Positions 35,870 to 47,450 of a DNA stretch of 64,000 nt are shown in pieces. The notes beneath the pieces were generated by a model that saw only the letters and a program-made list of their open reading frames with translations, was not told the origin of the DNA and did no database searches. The stretch comes from Chalara sp. BL73. Its lineage: Eukaryota > Ascomycota > Leotiomycetes > Helotiales. The DNA is taken from positions 704,057 to 768,056 of the forward strand of contig CAKJVC010000107.1 of the NCBI GenBank assembly GCA_918026815.1, written 5' to 3'. Position numbers and translations under genes: made by a program. How positions within the stretch are numbered: position 1 is the stretch's first letter; each line of letters opens with the position of its first letter.

Positions 35870-38432
35870 TTATTCCTCATCCTGATCAAGAGGCTTATAC
35901 TGCCCACTTCTACCGCTCTTACCACTTCTGACACTGCTTGATCCATCACGACCTCTGTTGACTATACGCGAGATCCAGCCGCCAACGCCCTCGCCTTCAG
36001 TATCTGCTTCACTAGCAGCATATTGCGGTTTTCCATTCACGATGGATACATCAGGAGGATCAATGTTAAGGCCGGGAATTGCATTGGCTGCTCCTAGACC
36101 TGGATGAACTTGAGGGGTCGAGCTTACGATGCCACGTCGAAGGTCCATGGAAGGCACCGGAGAATTCACGCTCCCACCTATTAAGGAGCCTGTCTCAGCC
36201 CTGGTTTGTGGCGTTGGCATCGCTGTTGTTGCGTCGCCAAATAGTAGGTCCATGTCTTCTAGACGAATATTGGCAGTTTCTGGGTAGATGAAATAAACTT
36301 TGCCGGTTAGTCACTTGCAGAAGTAGAATAGAGGAAATCTTACCAACAACAAAACTCGTGGCGCAGAAAAAGGCATGCACAAGATAGAGGCGCCACTGGA
36401 TGAGTTCTTGCAAAACTGGTGTAAGCTCTCCGACCAAGAAGTTGAATGCCCAATTTGTGGCTGTAGATAAACTTGCGCCTTTGGAGCGAATGCTCAAAGG
36501 CAAAATTTCCGGTGGGTAAAGCCAGGGAATAGGGCCCCAACTATATCCAAATGCTGCATTGTATATCATGACGAATATAACAACAAGAATCGGTGTATGG
36601 CGGATGTCTAGATAAAGGAAGTAAGATATGGCAGACAGTGACAGCACCATAGCCACTGCACCACTCAAAAGAATGAATCGCCGTCCCCATTTATCAACGA
36701 CATACCACGGAGGTATTGAAGACATAAGATAAGTGATGGCGTTGATTCCAGTCATGAGAATAGCCGACCGCCCGATAAACCCAGCAGACTCAAAAACTAA
36801 AGGCGCATAATAAGAAATCACATTGATACCGTTCAGCTGGGCAAATGCTTGTGCTGACATCGCAATGAACACGCGGGTTCTGTACCGTCGGAACATGTCG
36901 GTATAAGACTTCTCTCCCTCTTGACGGGATAAGAGGACGTCCATCTTGATTTCACGGTATTCCTCACGTGCTTTCTGGTTATGAATGTCACCGCCTCCAT
37001 AGAGATTTGCAATTACGACAATACCTTCCTCGTCATGGTCATTATCCAAGAGCCATCTGGCAGTGTCAGCAGGGCCAGACCACAATATATTATATGGTTT
37101 TCGTACCTTGGAGATTCGACAATAAGTAGACTCCCTAATCCAAGCAACGCACCCATCACACACTGCATGACTAGTGGAATCCTCCAGGAAAGGTCGCTAT
37201 CTATGTAGCTACAAAAGTAATCCACCCATACCGATGTTGCATAGCCGGTGATGTTACCAGTAAACTCGATACAGGCAAGCTTGCCTCTATTATGCGGCGG
37301 GGATATTTCGGACTGGTAGACAGGCACGATGGTGGACAGCATACCGACGCCAAAACCTGCTGTAATTCTACCAATGAGCATCATCGGCATGCCGTTAGCG
37401 AAGCTCTGACATGCCCCTCCGAAGAAGAATATCATGGAGCCGTATAAAATGGTTCTTTTTCTCCCAATCATATCACCAACTCTGCCCACTATCAGAGATG
37501 AGAAAAACGCCCCCACCTCAAGAATAGCCACCATTGTGCCAACCTCAGGTCTTGTTGGTTGATTAAAATAATCTTTGAAATAGGGACCACTACCTCAAAA
37601 TATTAGGCCTGCAAACCCACATAATTTTTATAGATTAATGGACCTACGTGATAATGCCTGACATAACTCCTTGATCATAACCGAATAGAAAAACGCCTAG
37701 GGATACAAATATGCTAGTGAAATAACTGATGACAATTAGCATCTGAAATGGCTTGTCAAAGTCAATCGTCCTACACTAATGGCCGGCCGGTGAGGCCATG
37801 CATCTGTCTCTCTCCTCCCGACATGATAATGGCCAGGATATGTTCGATTCTACCAATGTACCTCGGGGGAGGGGTGGGTATCTCGATATCCTCCTTAACG
37901 ATTCCAGGATGATATTCTTTCTGCTGTTGGTCTTCGTAATTCTCTTGATATCGGACTCGTTTTGTTCGAGAGCCGCGTCTTGAGGCTACCCCAACAAACC
38001 CCTGGTTGTTGAGACTTTCCTGTAGTCTAATGGATAATGGATCCTCGTCTCCCAATTGCTCTGCGAGATCGCCCGTGTCACTCCAGGAGTCGAATTCGGA
38101 GTCTGGGGAGGATGATCGAGAAAGAGAGGAGCGCTGGCCCTTCTCGGTCACTGACGACCCCAGCAGTGGTCTGGAATGCGGATTCGACTGGCTTCCTGCT
38201 GACGATAAGGTCCTAAGAGGTATGTTCGCAGGGCGACGGGATGCCTTTGGAGAAGGAATATTGAAAAAGTGTGGACTGTGCAGCAGCAGCCCTCTGCACT
38301 ATGTTGAGTTGGTTCTTTAGGTTGACAATGCCAGGGAATCGCTCCGTCGCCGATTGGGTCTAGCAGAGCCGATTGCACCCCAAAGTTTTTCCTCTCAGCT
38401 GCAGTAGGGTGGGGAAGAGGAGGTGGGGTCAT
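35870..38432 (-). CDS. MFS sugar transporter, probable frame break near the start
   Basis: Exons in minus-strand order: 38432-37862, 37770-37648, 37589-37107, 37056-36344, 36297-35870. Introns are 46-91 bp. Sugar-porter signatures are complete: LGVFLFGYDQGVMSGI (helix 1), VGRVGDMIGRKR (loop 2-3), GRITAGFGVGML, SEISPPHNRGKLAC, QLNGINVISYYAPLVFE (helix 7), WGPIPWLYPPEILPLSIRSK and YPETANIRLEDMDLLFGD. A Ser-rich N-terminus and a 110-residue cytoplasmic tail flank the 12 helices. It should sit in the plasma membrane and import a hexose or related sugar; the substrate is not predictable. From ATG 38432 (MTPPPLPHPTAAERKNFGVQ) the frame does not connect to SRRPANIPLRTLSSAGSQ unless one base is added, most simply in the T-run near 38265. 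No ATG exists in the downstream frame. Confidence 0.85.
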
Positions 38433-41220
38433 GAACTGGATGCGAATGACTGGGTGGGTGAAGCATCAAGAGTCAAAGATGGGATCAGAACTCGATGGGC
38501 ACGAGGTTGAGAGTGCTCATGAACACGTCGGCATGGGGAATGACGATGGTAAGGCCCAAAAGGGGTTCAGGGCCCTAGTCGAATCAACTCGCTCAGCCTT
38601 ATAACAGACCGTCCGCACCACCTCACCTTAATCCGCCTGACAGAACTCTTCGCCATAAACTACTCCCACGCTGTCAATTCAAATTTGATTCTTGTATTCA
38701 ATATAATTATGATTGTGTTTTATTGTTACTGGTGGACTTCGGGATTCATCGAGCAGCTCCCAATTCTACACAGCATCAAAAACTAAAAAATCATCGAGGC
38801 TGGCTGCCTAATAAATCGAAGAGAGGACGAAAGCAACCTTACGTAAGGATATGAGAAATGTTTAAAATGTATGTCAGAAGGCCTGAATGGGTGGCTCATA
38901 TGACGAAGGGAACCCTTTTAGCCCGTGACCTTAAAAAGGAAGAAAATATCTGTTTTCGCATAATGGGCTTCAAACCAGGCAGAACCTCCACAAGATTTCT
39001 AGGTGAGGCAAGGAACAATGATTCGCTTTCCTGTATCCATCGATTTTCCTATCCTAAATCATCACATATGTGTTTGGTGCAGGCCGAGGATGCCAAACAC
39101 TGATCACAACTCTGTTCATCCGATAAGTACTTGTGATAATGTCGCTCGAAATAAATGAATCAAGATTTCCCACTACAGAGCATTAGACTAGATAATGCGT
39201 CGAAGATGTTTCACAAAGTGGTGAATAGTTCATGAGAGGGCATTTTTATCAGGTGACGAAATTTCTGTTCTGCGGCGCTGGTACTATTGAAGATAATGCT
39301 TCCAAAAGCATCAACTTGAAAAGTGTACAGCCTTGCATGAAAAAATTTATTCTATGGAAACTTATCATTTGGTTGTTGGGCATATTTTGAGCACCACATG
39401 TCGACTATCAGCTCTATTTAAGATTTCAAATGACTCTTCTTTCTCTTTCTATCAATTAACCTTACATGTCACACAACTTCTCGGCTCTGCACTTAACTTG
39501 AAAGGCTGTCAGCCTGGTGATGTTTCGAAAATAGCCACCTATCCAGCAATGTTTCCGGACACACGAAGAATTGTGGCTGTCGGGCCAGCTTCCTTTATAG
39601 ATACGGTACAAGGGTTGAGTTTTGCGCTTCTAATTCCGCAAAGGTATAATATGCCTGTCTCTAACCCGATCCAGAAAGGCATTGAATAGCATATACTCCT
39701 GCCCTATGAGGCATCCAAGACAAAGCAATAAGCATTATCATAGTTATGGACCAGACATTCAATATAAAAACTAAAGACGGCCATAGTCTTTCTTGTTCAA
39801 CGCAAGGACTTCCTCGCAAAAGAGCCGCTCGCGTCTATTTTTGAAACGTTGAGCGGAGTTACCTCTGTAACTGGAAGCGTGCTGCCATCGTGTGACATCA
39901 AAACGGTCGTTGTGTCGCCGATTACAGTGATGTGCAAGTAAACTCGCAAAATCTTCAGATTATGCTCCAACATTAACAAGGCTCAAATGACTGTGTTCTG
40001 TCTGCGGTCCAGCAATAGGTTATGGCCTGCTGAGGGCCTGCTGAGAGACTGGGGATTCTGGGATCCGATTCAGAGATTTTGTTTCGTGTATCTGGACGTT
40101 TGTTTTTCCAACCGCCGTAGCCAATCACCGCATGCCATTCTTCAATTCAGCTGTAATGGTCCCATCATCGTCGACGATATCCTGATGCAGGTCAACGGTC
40201 AAGAATCTCACCTATCACCGACCCAAGTTATGCGGCTGCTCCTCGACCGCAGCAGCAACTAAGGCAGATCCTACCAGTGCAGTACCTGCAAATTGTGCAA
40301 GTAAGGTGGCAACCCAGCGCCACTCATGCACAGTGTATGCAAAGAACACGACATCCCAACCACTTCGCCATGTTCTTCGCGACTTCGCTGGCAGTGGCTG
40401 GCAAAGCAAGTAATGCGTTTCAGCCACATCATAGGTGCTGTAAGTGTAATTGAGAAAATACCCGTCGTCCGCCCCCAAACATCGCAATTATGCACAAAAC
40501 GGTAAAACTCGAGTCTGGTTTCTAGGGGATTTTCATCACCCTCCGACCAAGAAAAGCAATTCGGTCATCTCTCCATTTCTGCATAAAGCGGCTCATAAAA
40601 CCTAATTGCAAGCATATGCGGATGCTTGCTTGGAATTGCTTTGCGATTAGTGCCATTCGCGCTTCTCATTCGCCCGGGCGGGCATTGCTCCTCCCTAAAT
40701 TTGATGGTTGCTCCCGACAAGGAACCTGTAATTATAGGCCAGGGTCCTGAAGAAACCCTGTTTGGACACTTCGGAGCGAGAGAGCGCGGTGGTTGATCTC
40801 TTTTCGCCAGCTCAGTACCAAACTTCTCCTCCTCCTCCTCCATCTTTCCATCACCCTATTGAAATCGTCACCGTAGTCGTCGCATCGTGATACATGATCC
40901 CTTGTTGTTGAAAGAATACAATATTGTCAACATTCCCCTTCGTCTGGAGTTGCAAGGAAGCGACTACGCCTTAGTGAGACTCGTTCCTGACTGGGGACAT
41001 CTCTAGCGTCCATTGCGCGCAACCATACAAAACAAGGAGGGTCTCCAACCAACTCCTCAACTACAATCGAAAATATTCCACATTTGAGTGCTGCTGTCGC
41101 CAGGCAAAATTGGTTGTCGGCGATCAGCTACAAATCAAACGTCACTACGCTGAGAGACGAGACTTCCCGGCTTGAAACCGCATACCAGCCACCCACAGCG
41201 CCGTTGCGCGACCTGACAAC
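38433..41220. other. Gene-poor stretch
   Basis: About 2.8 kb. Several open frames of 60-118 codons on both strands (38858-39103, 39333-39689, 39987-40262 plus; 40215-40487, 40565-40843 minus) have no recognisable motif or splice partner. The region near 38.6 kb should include the transporter promoter. Confidence 0.5.
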
Positions 41221-42295
41221 ATGGGCAGCACACAGTTTGGCAATTTTCATGTAAGCTACTGCATGCCAAAGTATCAATTGGATGTGTACGGTCAGCCTCA
41301 GCAGCCATACTGACAATGTGTTATTTAGAACTTCTGTCGAGACTCGACATTACCGATATGCAATTTATTTCCAGGATTCAGCTATGACAACCCCAGCGGT
41401 TACGAAGGACACTGCTTTTTGACTGGGATATCATTGAAGGACGGCAAGCATCTGGGGAATCTAGGATCGATATTGTTATGCGGCGTTGCAATTCTAGTGA
41501 CGTTGTTTCTCTTATGGCGTTCAGAAAGAAAACAAGCCGCTGTAGGGCGAAGGTACGGTTACCTATCATTGTCGACACTGGCTCTGTTTGCTAACTAGAT
41601 GACAGGGAAATGCAACTGTTCCTGCTCGGGTACATAATCATACAGATCTGCGAAATATTTACAGTTGGCAAGTTCCCATTGAACAACAAAGTTCGGATTG
41701 TATGTAGGATTGCATCAGATATTTGTAACATTGCTAACATGTATAGGCGTTCACTGGTATACATATCGGCTTTATCACTGCAACTACATGGATTCTTTTA
41801 CTCAATGCTATCGTCGGCTATCAACTTTTCGACGATGGGACTCTTATTTCACTGCTTCCCATGAGTGTCTCAGCAATAGCACTCCTGATCGGGACTGGCT
41901 ATATTGCTCTTGATACTGGACTTAGCTGGACTGGCTACTGGGATGATAGTTGGACATCGCCCAACAGGCATATTGCGCTTTATGTGCTATATCAGCTAGC
42001 TCCCTTGGTTTTTCTATTCTTCTTCTTCGTTTTGGAAGCGATCTTGGTAATCAGAATTCTCGGCGAACGTAAGCCCATGCTCTATCTCGGAGGTGCCGCT
42101 TTGCTTTTTGCCCTTGGTCAAATCTTCAACTACATTGTCAGCACGCACATATGCAATGGAACCAATGGGAAAATTGACGGGGCCCTTTTCGAGACACTCT
42201 TTACACTACTTGCAGTAGTGGCGGTCTGGGTCTTCTGGTCCAGCATCACCGAAGATGACTGGCCAATGCCAGTCGCGGGAGGAACGTACACATAA
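41221..42295 (+). CDS. Chs7-like chitin synthase export chaperone (298 aa)
   Basis: Four exons: 41221-41250, 41329-41552, 41606-41699, 41747-42295. The first encodes only MGSTQFGNFH. Despite overall divergence the Chs7 pattern is clear: STQFGNFH/NFCRDSTLPICNL at the start, RKQAAVGRREMQLFLLGYII after the first helix, GFITATTWILLLNAIVGYQL with FDDGT, an even spread of seven hydrophobic segments, HICNGTNGKIDGALFETLFT and the ending VFWSSITEDDW. Chs7 is an ER membrane protein that lets class IV chitin synthase (Chs3) leave the ER. The Cys-containing luminal part is shorter than usual (about 330 aa is typical). Low similarity in the helices suggests a paralogue of the main chaperone rather than the core copy. 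No chitin synthase gene is in the window. Confidence 0.8.
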
Positions 42296-43401
42296 CGATA
42301 ATAACTACAAGTAATTAAGGCATAGGATAATGGCGTTGGGTGGCAATTTTTCTGCAAAACGGCTTTTTGAACGAGAGATGCACTTACGAAGCGAAATATC
42401 GAGCTAGAACATATCTAAATACTCAGCTTTCTTCAGTAAGCACGACTGCTACACCTGATGGTGTATATAGGCACGACGATGCATACCCTAGTTTACTGTA
42501 TATTTCTTGCTGGTTAGATGCTACATTGGAGGATCGGCCTGTATATGATTTGCTTGTCAGTAGTATACCCCACAGAGGCGAATAATGAAATAGTGTTAAA
42601 ACGAATCATTGGGCCCTTGACTCATATCGTGTTGTCGCTATGAATACATAGGAACGTTGAGATGCAAGGCAAGACTACCTTCTGCAAGAAATGGAGATCA
42701 GCTCGGTGCCGTGACAATCATTGCAGCAAAGCCTTAGAAGGCAGTGGTTTTATTTCCTTGGATCTCTGCTTGAGCTATATCCTTGACAGTGCGTGAATTT
42801 CCTACTTCTAGAGAAACTCTTGTCTTTTCAGTCTGAAGTAGTCATCGGACGAAATAAAAACCAGCCGCATGCTAAATGTTTACAGAAGGTAGCTCTTACT
42901 TGCTCCAAGCGTGGTGAGGCAAATGGAAAGGGGAAAGAGGTAAATTTGATGAACGCGCCAACTAGCTGGACAAGTATCTACCAGCTCGGAAAACAAATTG
43001 TTCAAATTCGAGTGGTCTCTATGCGGTACACTTCACACTATGGCCACGAACGCACTTATTATCATTGTCAACTTGTTCTTAGAGTCTCTCACGTCAGTAA
43101 TAGCTCATTATATTATCCAATTCCGCCAACTAAACCTATGTATCTGTAGGAGATCATGCCCAACGTAATTTTGAAAAAGAACAAGACAATTATGTAGCAT
43201 AGCTTAGGCCTGTGTAACAGTTATCGTTGCATATGTAGTCCTGGACAAGGCTGACGAACCACCTATGCGGCCCCAGTATTTTGAAAATCCATCCAATGAG
43301 GGACCGCTTCAGCCTTATTTACATCTTCAAATTTTGGTCTCCCATTCATTTTTCCCTTCCTTTGCTTGTCTCTCATTGTGACTGATACAGCTAGATACAG
43401 C
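42296..43401. other. Intergenic, no gene seen
   Basis: Spacer between the Chs7-like and SSL1 genes. The 118-codon frame at 42793-43149 has no recognisable motif. Confidence 0.5.
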
Positions 43402-44742
43402 ATGTCCGACTCCGATGGCGAGTACGAAGGCTCCGACATTGAGGTAGATAACCCATCTGAAGAAGTGGTCGCAGGGCCTACAAAAGGCACCAAAGGCAGA
43501 GCAGCATGGGAGGCAGTCAGTCGATCATGGGATACTGTTGTAGAGACAGATGGGAATGTGAATGTGCAAGGCATAAGAGAGGAAGACCAGAGGAAAAGGC
43601 TGTTAAAAGACACGACCCCTTTACAGAGAGGAATCATACGCCATCTTGTTATTATTCTCGATCTCTCGTTCGCAATGGTTGAAAAAGACCTACGCCCAAC
43701 ACGCTACCTCCTTACCATTCGTTATACCTCTGAGTTTATTGTCGAATACTTTGAACAGAATCCAATATCACAAATTGCGATTATTGGCTTACGAGATGGG
43801 CTTGCTGTCCCCATCAGTGTCATGAGCGGCAATCCAGCAGAGCATCTCGAAAAGTTGACGAAGCTCAAGACGGAGGAATCTAAAGGAAACCCCAGTTTAC
43901 AAAACGGTCTTGAGATGAGCAGAGCACAGCTGTTCCATACTCCGGCACACGGCACACGCGAGATCCTCATCATATTTGGGGCTCTTCTGACTAGCGATCC
44001 TGGAGATATCCACAGGACCATCGATAGTCTAATAAAAGACCGTATTCGAGTTTCTGTGGTTGGTCTTGCAGCACATTTAGCTATCTGTGCGGAGATGTGT
44101 AAACGTACAAATGCAGGAGATGAAGGCAACTACTCAGTAGCACTCAATGAAGAGCACTATCGAGAATTAATAATGAGGTTCACAACTCCGCCCATCACTC
44201 GCACCAAAGCGCAATCTAAACCGAGCCTTCTCAGTATGGGCTTTCCTTCTCGGGTATCAGGCGCTGGGAAAACCATGAGTTTCTGTGTATGCCATAACAA
44301 GCTTTGCTCAGGTGGCTACTTATGTTCGAGGTGCGAAGCCAAAGTGTGTACACTTCCTTGTGAGTGTCCCATTTGCGGGCTGACGCTCATCCTTTCCACG
44401 CACTTAGCAAGATCCTACCACCATTTATTTCCGCTTCAGAACTGGGTCGCTGTCTCTTGGGCGGATGCCGCGAGGTCTACCGCATGTTTTGCGTGTCAAG
44501 CGGAGTTTCCTAAGCCTTCGAAAGGGAAAGGCATTCAAAATGAGCCACACGCTCCAGGCGTGAAAGCACCTGATCCGAAGGTTGTTAGTGAGAGCGGGAG
44601 ATATGCATGTCCCGTGTGTCACCAGCACTTCTGCATCAACTGCGACGTCTTTGCGCATGAGATCCTCCATAATTGTGGAGGGTGCCAGAGCCTTACACGG
44701 CAGATGAGTAACGGATCAAGAGGGGATGTCGTGCAAGAATAG
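43402..44742 (+). CDS. SSL1: TFIIH core subunit Ssl1 / p44 (446 aa)
   Basis: Intronless as chosen. ATG 43402 starts MSDSDGEYEGSDIEV, an acidic N-terminus; a spliced upstream leader cannot be excluded. The vWA domain spans about residues 80-265 (GIIRHLVIILDLSFAMVEKD, SEFIVEYFEQNPISQIAII, THGTREILIIFGALLTSDPG-like region, RVSVVGLAAHLAICAEMCK). Next comes a Cys-rich zinc region (FCVCHNKLCSGGYLCSRCEA, CECPICGLTLI), then FPLQNW, CFACQ and a C-terminal C4C4 RING-like motif (YACPVCHQHFCINCDVFAHE, LHNCGGC). Ssl1/p44 binds and stimulates the XPD/Rad3 helicase in TFIIH, acting in transcription initiation and nucleotide excision repair in the nucleus. The whole family architecture is present. Confidence 0.95.
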   Translation: MSDSDGEYEGSDIEVDNPSEEVVAGPTKGTKGRAAWEAVSRSWDTVVETDGNVNVQGIREEDQRKRLLKDTTPLQRGIIRHLVIILDLSFAMVEKDLRPTRYLLTIRYTSEFIVEYFEQNPISQIAIIGLRDGLAVPISVMSGNPAEHLEKLTKLKTEESKGNPSLQNGLEMSRAQLFHTPAHGTREILIIFGALLTSDPGDIHRTIDSLIKDRIRVSVVGLAAHLAICAEMCKRTNAGDEGNYSVALNEEHYRELIMRFTTPPITRTKAQSKPSLLSMGFPSRVSGAGKTMSFCVCHNKLCSGGYLCSRCEAKVCTLPCECPICGLTLILSTHLARSYHHLFPLQNWVAVSWADAARSTACFACQAEFPKPSKGKGIQNEPHAPGVKAPDPKVVSESGRYACPVCHQHFCINCDVFAHEILHNCGGCQSLTRQMSNGSRGDVVQE

Positions 44743-45302
44743 GCGTTATGGGACTTAAATATAGCATGAAATCGGCGTAATCTTGATTGCAAAAAAATGG
44801 TGGGGATGCAGGATGCGTCGGAGTTAACTCAGGATACCCTTTTAGAGTATGGTATGGAGCATTCAAGGAGGTGCAATTATTATGAACGATACATACAATA
44901 TTGGGCGTTTTCGGAGGGCATTTAGCTATTATGAGGTTGAAATGGAAGCTAGACTTCTCAGAGCCTAGGAAATAATATTAGGAAAGGTATAATTTGTCAG
45001 TCATTATGTTTCTCTATTGTGGTGTTTGACATCGAATTATTTTAATTCCTATGTTGCTGAGGGCTCGGCGTCGTTGAGATTCCTGTCTGCTCACTAGCAG
45101 ACTACAACACGAACGTCACATCTTGCCTCCTATTTAAGACAGATGCCCGGAAGCAGCTGCTCCAAACATATATTCTCTCTTTACCACTCAGTTCTCCGTT
45201 ACTTATCATTGTACCACAGCTTCTGCTAATTTAACCTTGAGCTTACTATTCAGATGTCACGCACCACGTCCCTTACACCTAATGACACGAATTGATCACC
45301 TC
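44743..45302. other. Intergenic between convergent genes
   Basis: 560 bp between the SSL1 stop and the end of the broken regulator. A perfect 7-bp inverted repeat with a 4-base loop (GTCTGCT...AGCAGAC, 45085-45102) is the only structure seen. Confidence 0.5.
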
Positions 45303-46808
45303 TCATCCTTGAATATATCCTGTCCTACCCATCCATCCCAAGACATAAAGCAAGGTCGAAGCGACCATAACCAGGGCCCCAAACCCATCCATCTCCAGAC
45401 ACCACCGTTCCCAATTCGCCGTGCTCCTCGACTCCTGCCTAAACTGCTCCGTGCAAACCAGCTCTCCGGAAAGCGGCTGCTGCACATGCAGCTCTACCAG
45501 CTGGCCATCCATCCTCAGCCCATAGATGGTTTCCTCCCTAGCGCTGAGGTATTCGTAGCTCCATTGCCACTCCGTTCTTGCTTCCCAGAGCAGCTTTTTT
45601 GCCAGGAGCGGTGCGAGTGCGACGCCTGGCAGGGGTTCGCAGACTAGGATCGGATCAAAGCAGACAAGCATGTTGATTATGCAGAAAACTGTAGATGTTC
45701 TGTAGTATGTGGTTAAATTTGTATGCTTTTGTGAAAAGAGAAGGGGGGAGAGGGGAGGACTGGAAAGAGGATTCACCTTCTTCGAGATTCCTCAAAAATT
45801 CAATCTCTCCATTGTTCTTTCGACCTGAAGACGTCGTATGTAGTATATCCCGCCCTGAGCATTCCTCTACACAGCTCTTCCCCTAATAACTAAAGCATAA
45901 GCATTATTCACTAAGATTCATATGTGGGTGAGTTAAAGAATTACCTTTATAGAACGGAGCAACGGCCCATCGAAGTCACTGTACTCGATACCTCCTTCGG
46001 CAATCTGGAGAAGCACGTAGATCAAAAGAGATTGCAAGGCGGCCAGGAGTTCCCATTTACTAAAATGCGCGTGCTGCACCTGTATTAGCGCCTCACTACC
46101 AGCATCGCCTTATTTGAGAAGCTACCTCTTCACATAGGCGGTCATTCTCCAGGCGGGTCGTTTTCCAAACTAGCTTCCTGTTACTCGGGCCGCCGGAGAA
46201 GAACATGTTAACTATGCTAATACAATTTGTGAGCGGCTCCAGGATACCGCTCGACCCGGGCGAGAAGCACTGAGGATGTATGAACGGAGGAAAAGTTTCC
46301 GGTCGCAGCATCACCTGGGGGTAGGAGAGTAATATACCTCTTAGGATGAGCACGCTAGTTTGTGACCCTACATTGATGGTTGGGGTTGGGGCAAGCCATG
46401 TTGAGGGGACCTTGATGTAACTCAGATGAAGACACTTCTTTGGTTGGTACCAATAATGTAGTTTGGTTTTCTGAAGATAGTAAAAGTCTCGCATCATTTC
46501 TATATATATCTTCCCCAGAAGAGTTTGTTTTTGGATAGTGGCACTCAATGTTCCTGGCAATACATCTGGAGCATTTTAGAAGCTTAGTATTGCATTTATT
46601 CTTGCCTTTGGAGCAGCCACTACATAACCTAATCCGGGTAGGACGCTCTGTGGTAGATTTCGACCGGCAGTAATACCCGTGTCTTTCAGCGTTGATTCTG
46701 AATACCGTCATATTAGTTGCCAAGATAGTTACATATTAGTAAAGTGAGGTACCACTTACCCTTATTGAACGACTTGTTGCAAAGACGGCAGCGAAGTACT
46801 TGCTCCAT
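45303..46808 (-). pseudogene. Zn2Cys6 transcription factor, probably inactivated
   Basis: Minus-strand pieces in order. MEQVLRCRLCNKSFNK (46808-46760) is a C2H2-like half. After an intron of uncertain donor comes RHGYYCRSK, then the Zn2Cys6 cluster LCSGCSKGKNKCNTKLLKCS and RCIARNIECHYP (about 46600-46700). RPETFPPFIHPQC and GILEPLTNCISIVNMFFSG lie in another frame (46096-46560). KWELLAALQSLLIYVLLQIA lies at 46080-45950. EELCRGMLRAGYTTYDVFRS follows, then an in-frame TGA (45800-45802) where a Trp is expected before IFEESRR. After an intron the end is INMLVCFDPILVCEPLPGVA, LAPLLAKKLLWEA and FGALVMVAS. The order is that of a common fungal Zn2Cys6 family. The nonsense codon, plus a frame change near 46.4-46.5 kb explained only by a 40-bp intron, point to loss of function. 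Confidence 0.65.
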
Positions 46809-47365
46809 ATCGTGGAATCAATCACTCCAATTTGTAGTTTTGAGATAATGTAGACACTCTGCGTAAAAGCCGCCAGTCTACCTTTTTGCCGTTTACATGT
46901 AATCATTGTGTAGCAATCCGGGCCGGTACAAATTGACAAACGCAGCAACCCCTGGCTTTACGTATATCTTGCCTCTATTTAATGACATTATGACCTGGAC
47001 GACCTGGCTATTGCAAAAACGGTGTTAACGTTAAATCCAATTTCTGTGTGATACATCCGTTCATACTCTCTTGCGAATAATAATCAATATGCAATTATCG
47101 GAAGCCTCGCATTCGAAGCTGGAACCTCTTTCTTGATTCGAAGCAGAGATATTGACCAGGAGCGCCCTTTCTCACAGCACAAATACATGCTATCATTCTC
47201 CTGCCTCCAGATATGACAAGAGGCAGCGTCTTGGATTTAACAACCTGAGGCGGGTGGAGTAGCAATACGATTTCTTTATGTCCATCAGCGGTGGAGCGGC
47301 GAACTGAAGTACAAAATGTAATGTACGACCCAGCCTCTTCAAAATGTAGTATACTGCTATGAGGG

Positions 47366-47375
47366 TATATATAAG
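47366..47375 (+). promoter_or_regulatory. TATA box of the dehydrogenase remnant
   Basis: TATATATAAG 76 bp before the ATG at 47451; still a good TATA match although the gene behind it is broken. Confidence 0.4.
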
Positions 47376-47450
47376 GATGTCCTCCAAGGACTAATGCTTA
47401 ATTGTTCATCTTAAACTAAACTTCTTGTTTCTTCAACATTAACCAGCAAT

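Noticed and set aside
40215..40487. Minus-strand 90-codon frame with an Ala/Val-rich hydrophobic end
   Set aside because: Isolated, no start context or homology pattern, and in a gene-poor region.
45085..45102. Perfect 7-bp inverted repeat with 4-base loop as a possible terminator or RNA element
   Set aside because: Short hairpins are common by chance and fungal genes do not use such terminators; noted only in the spacer entry.
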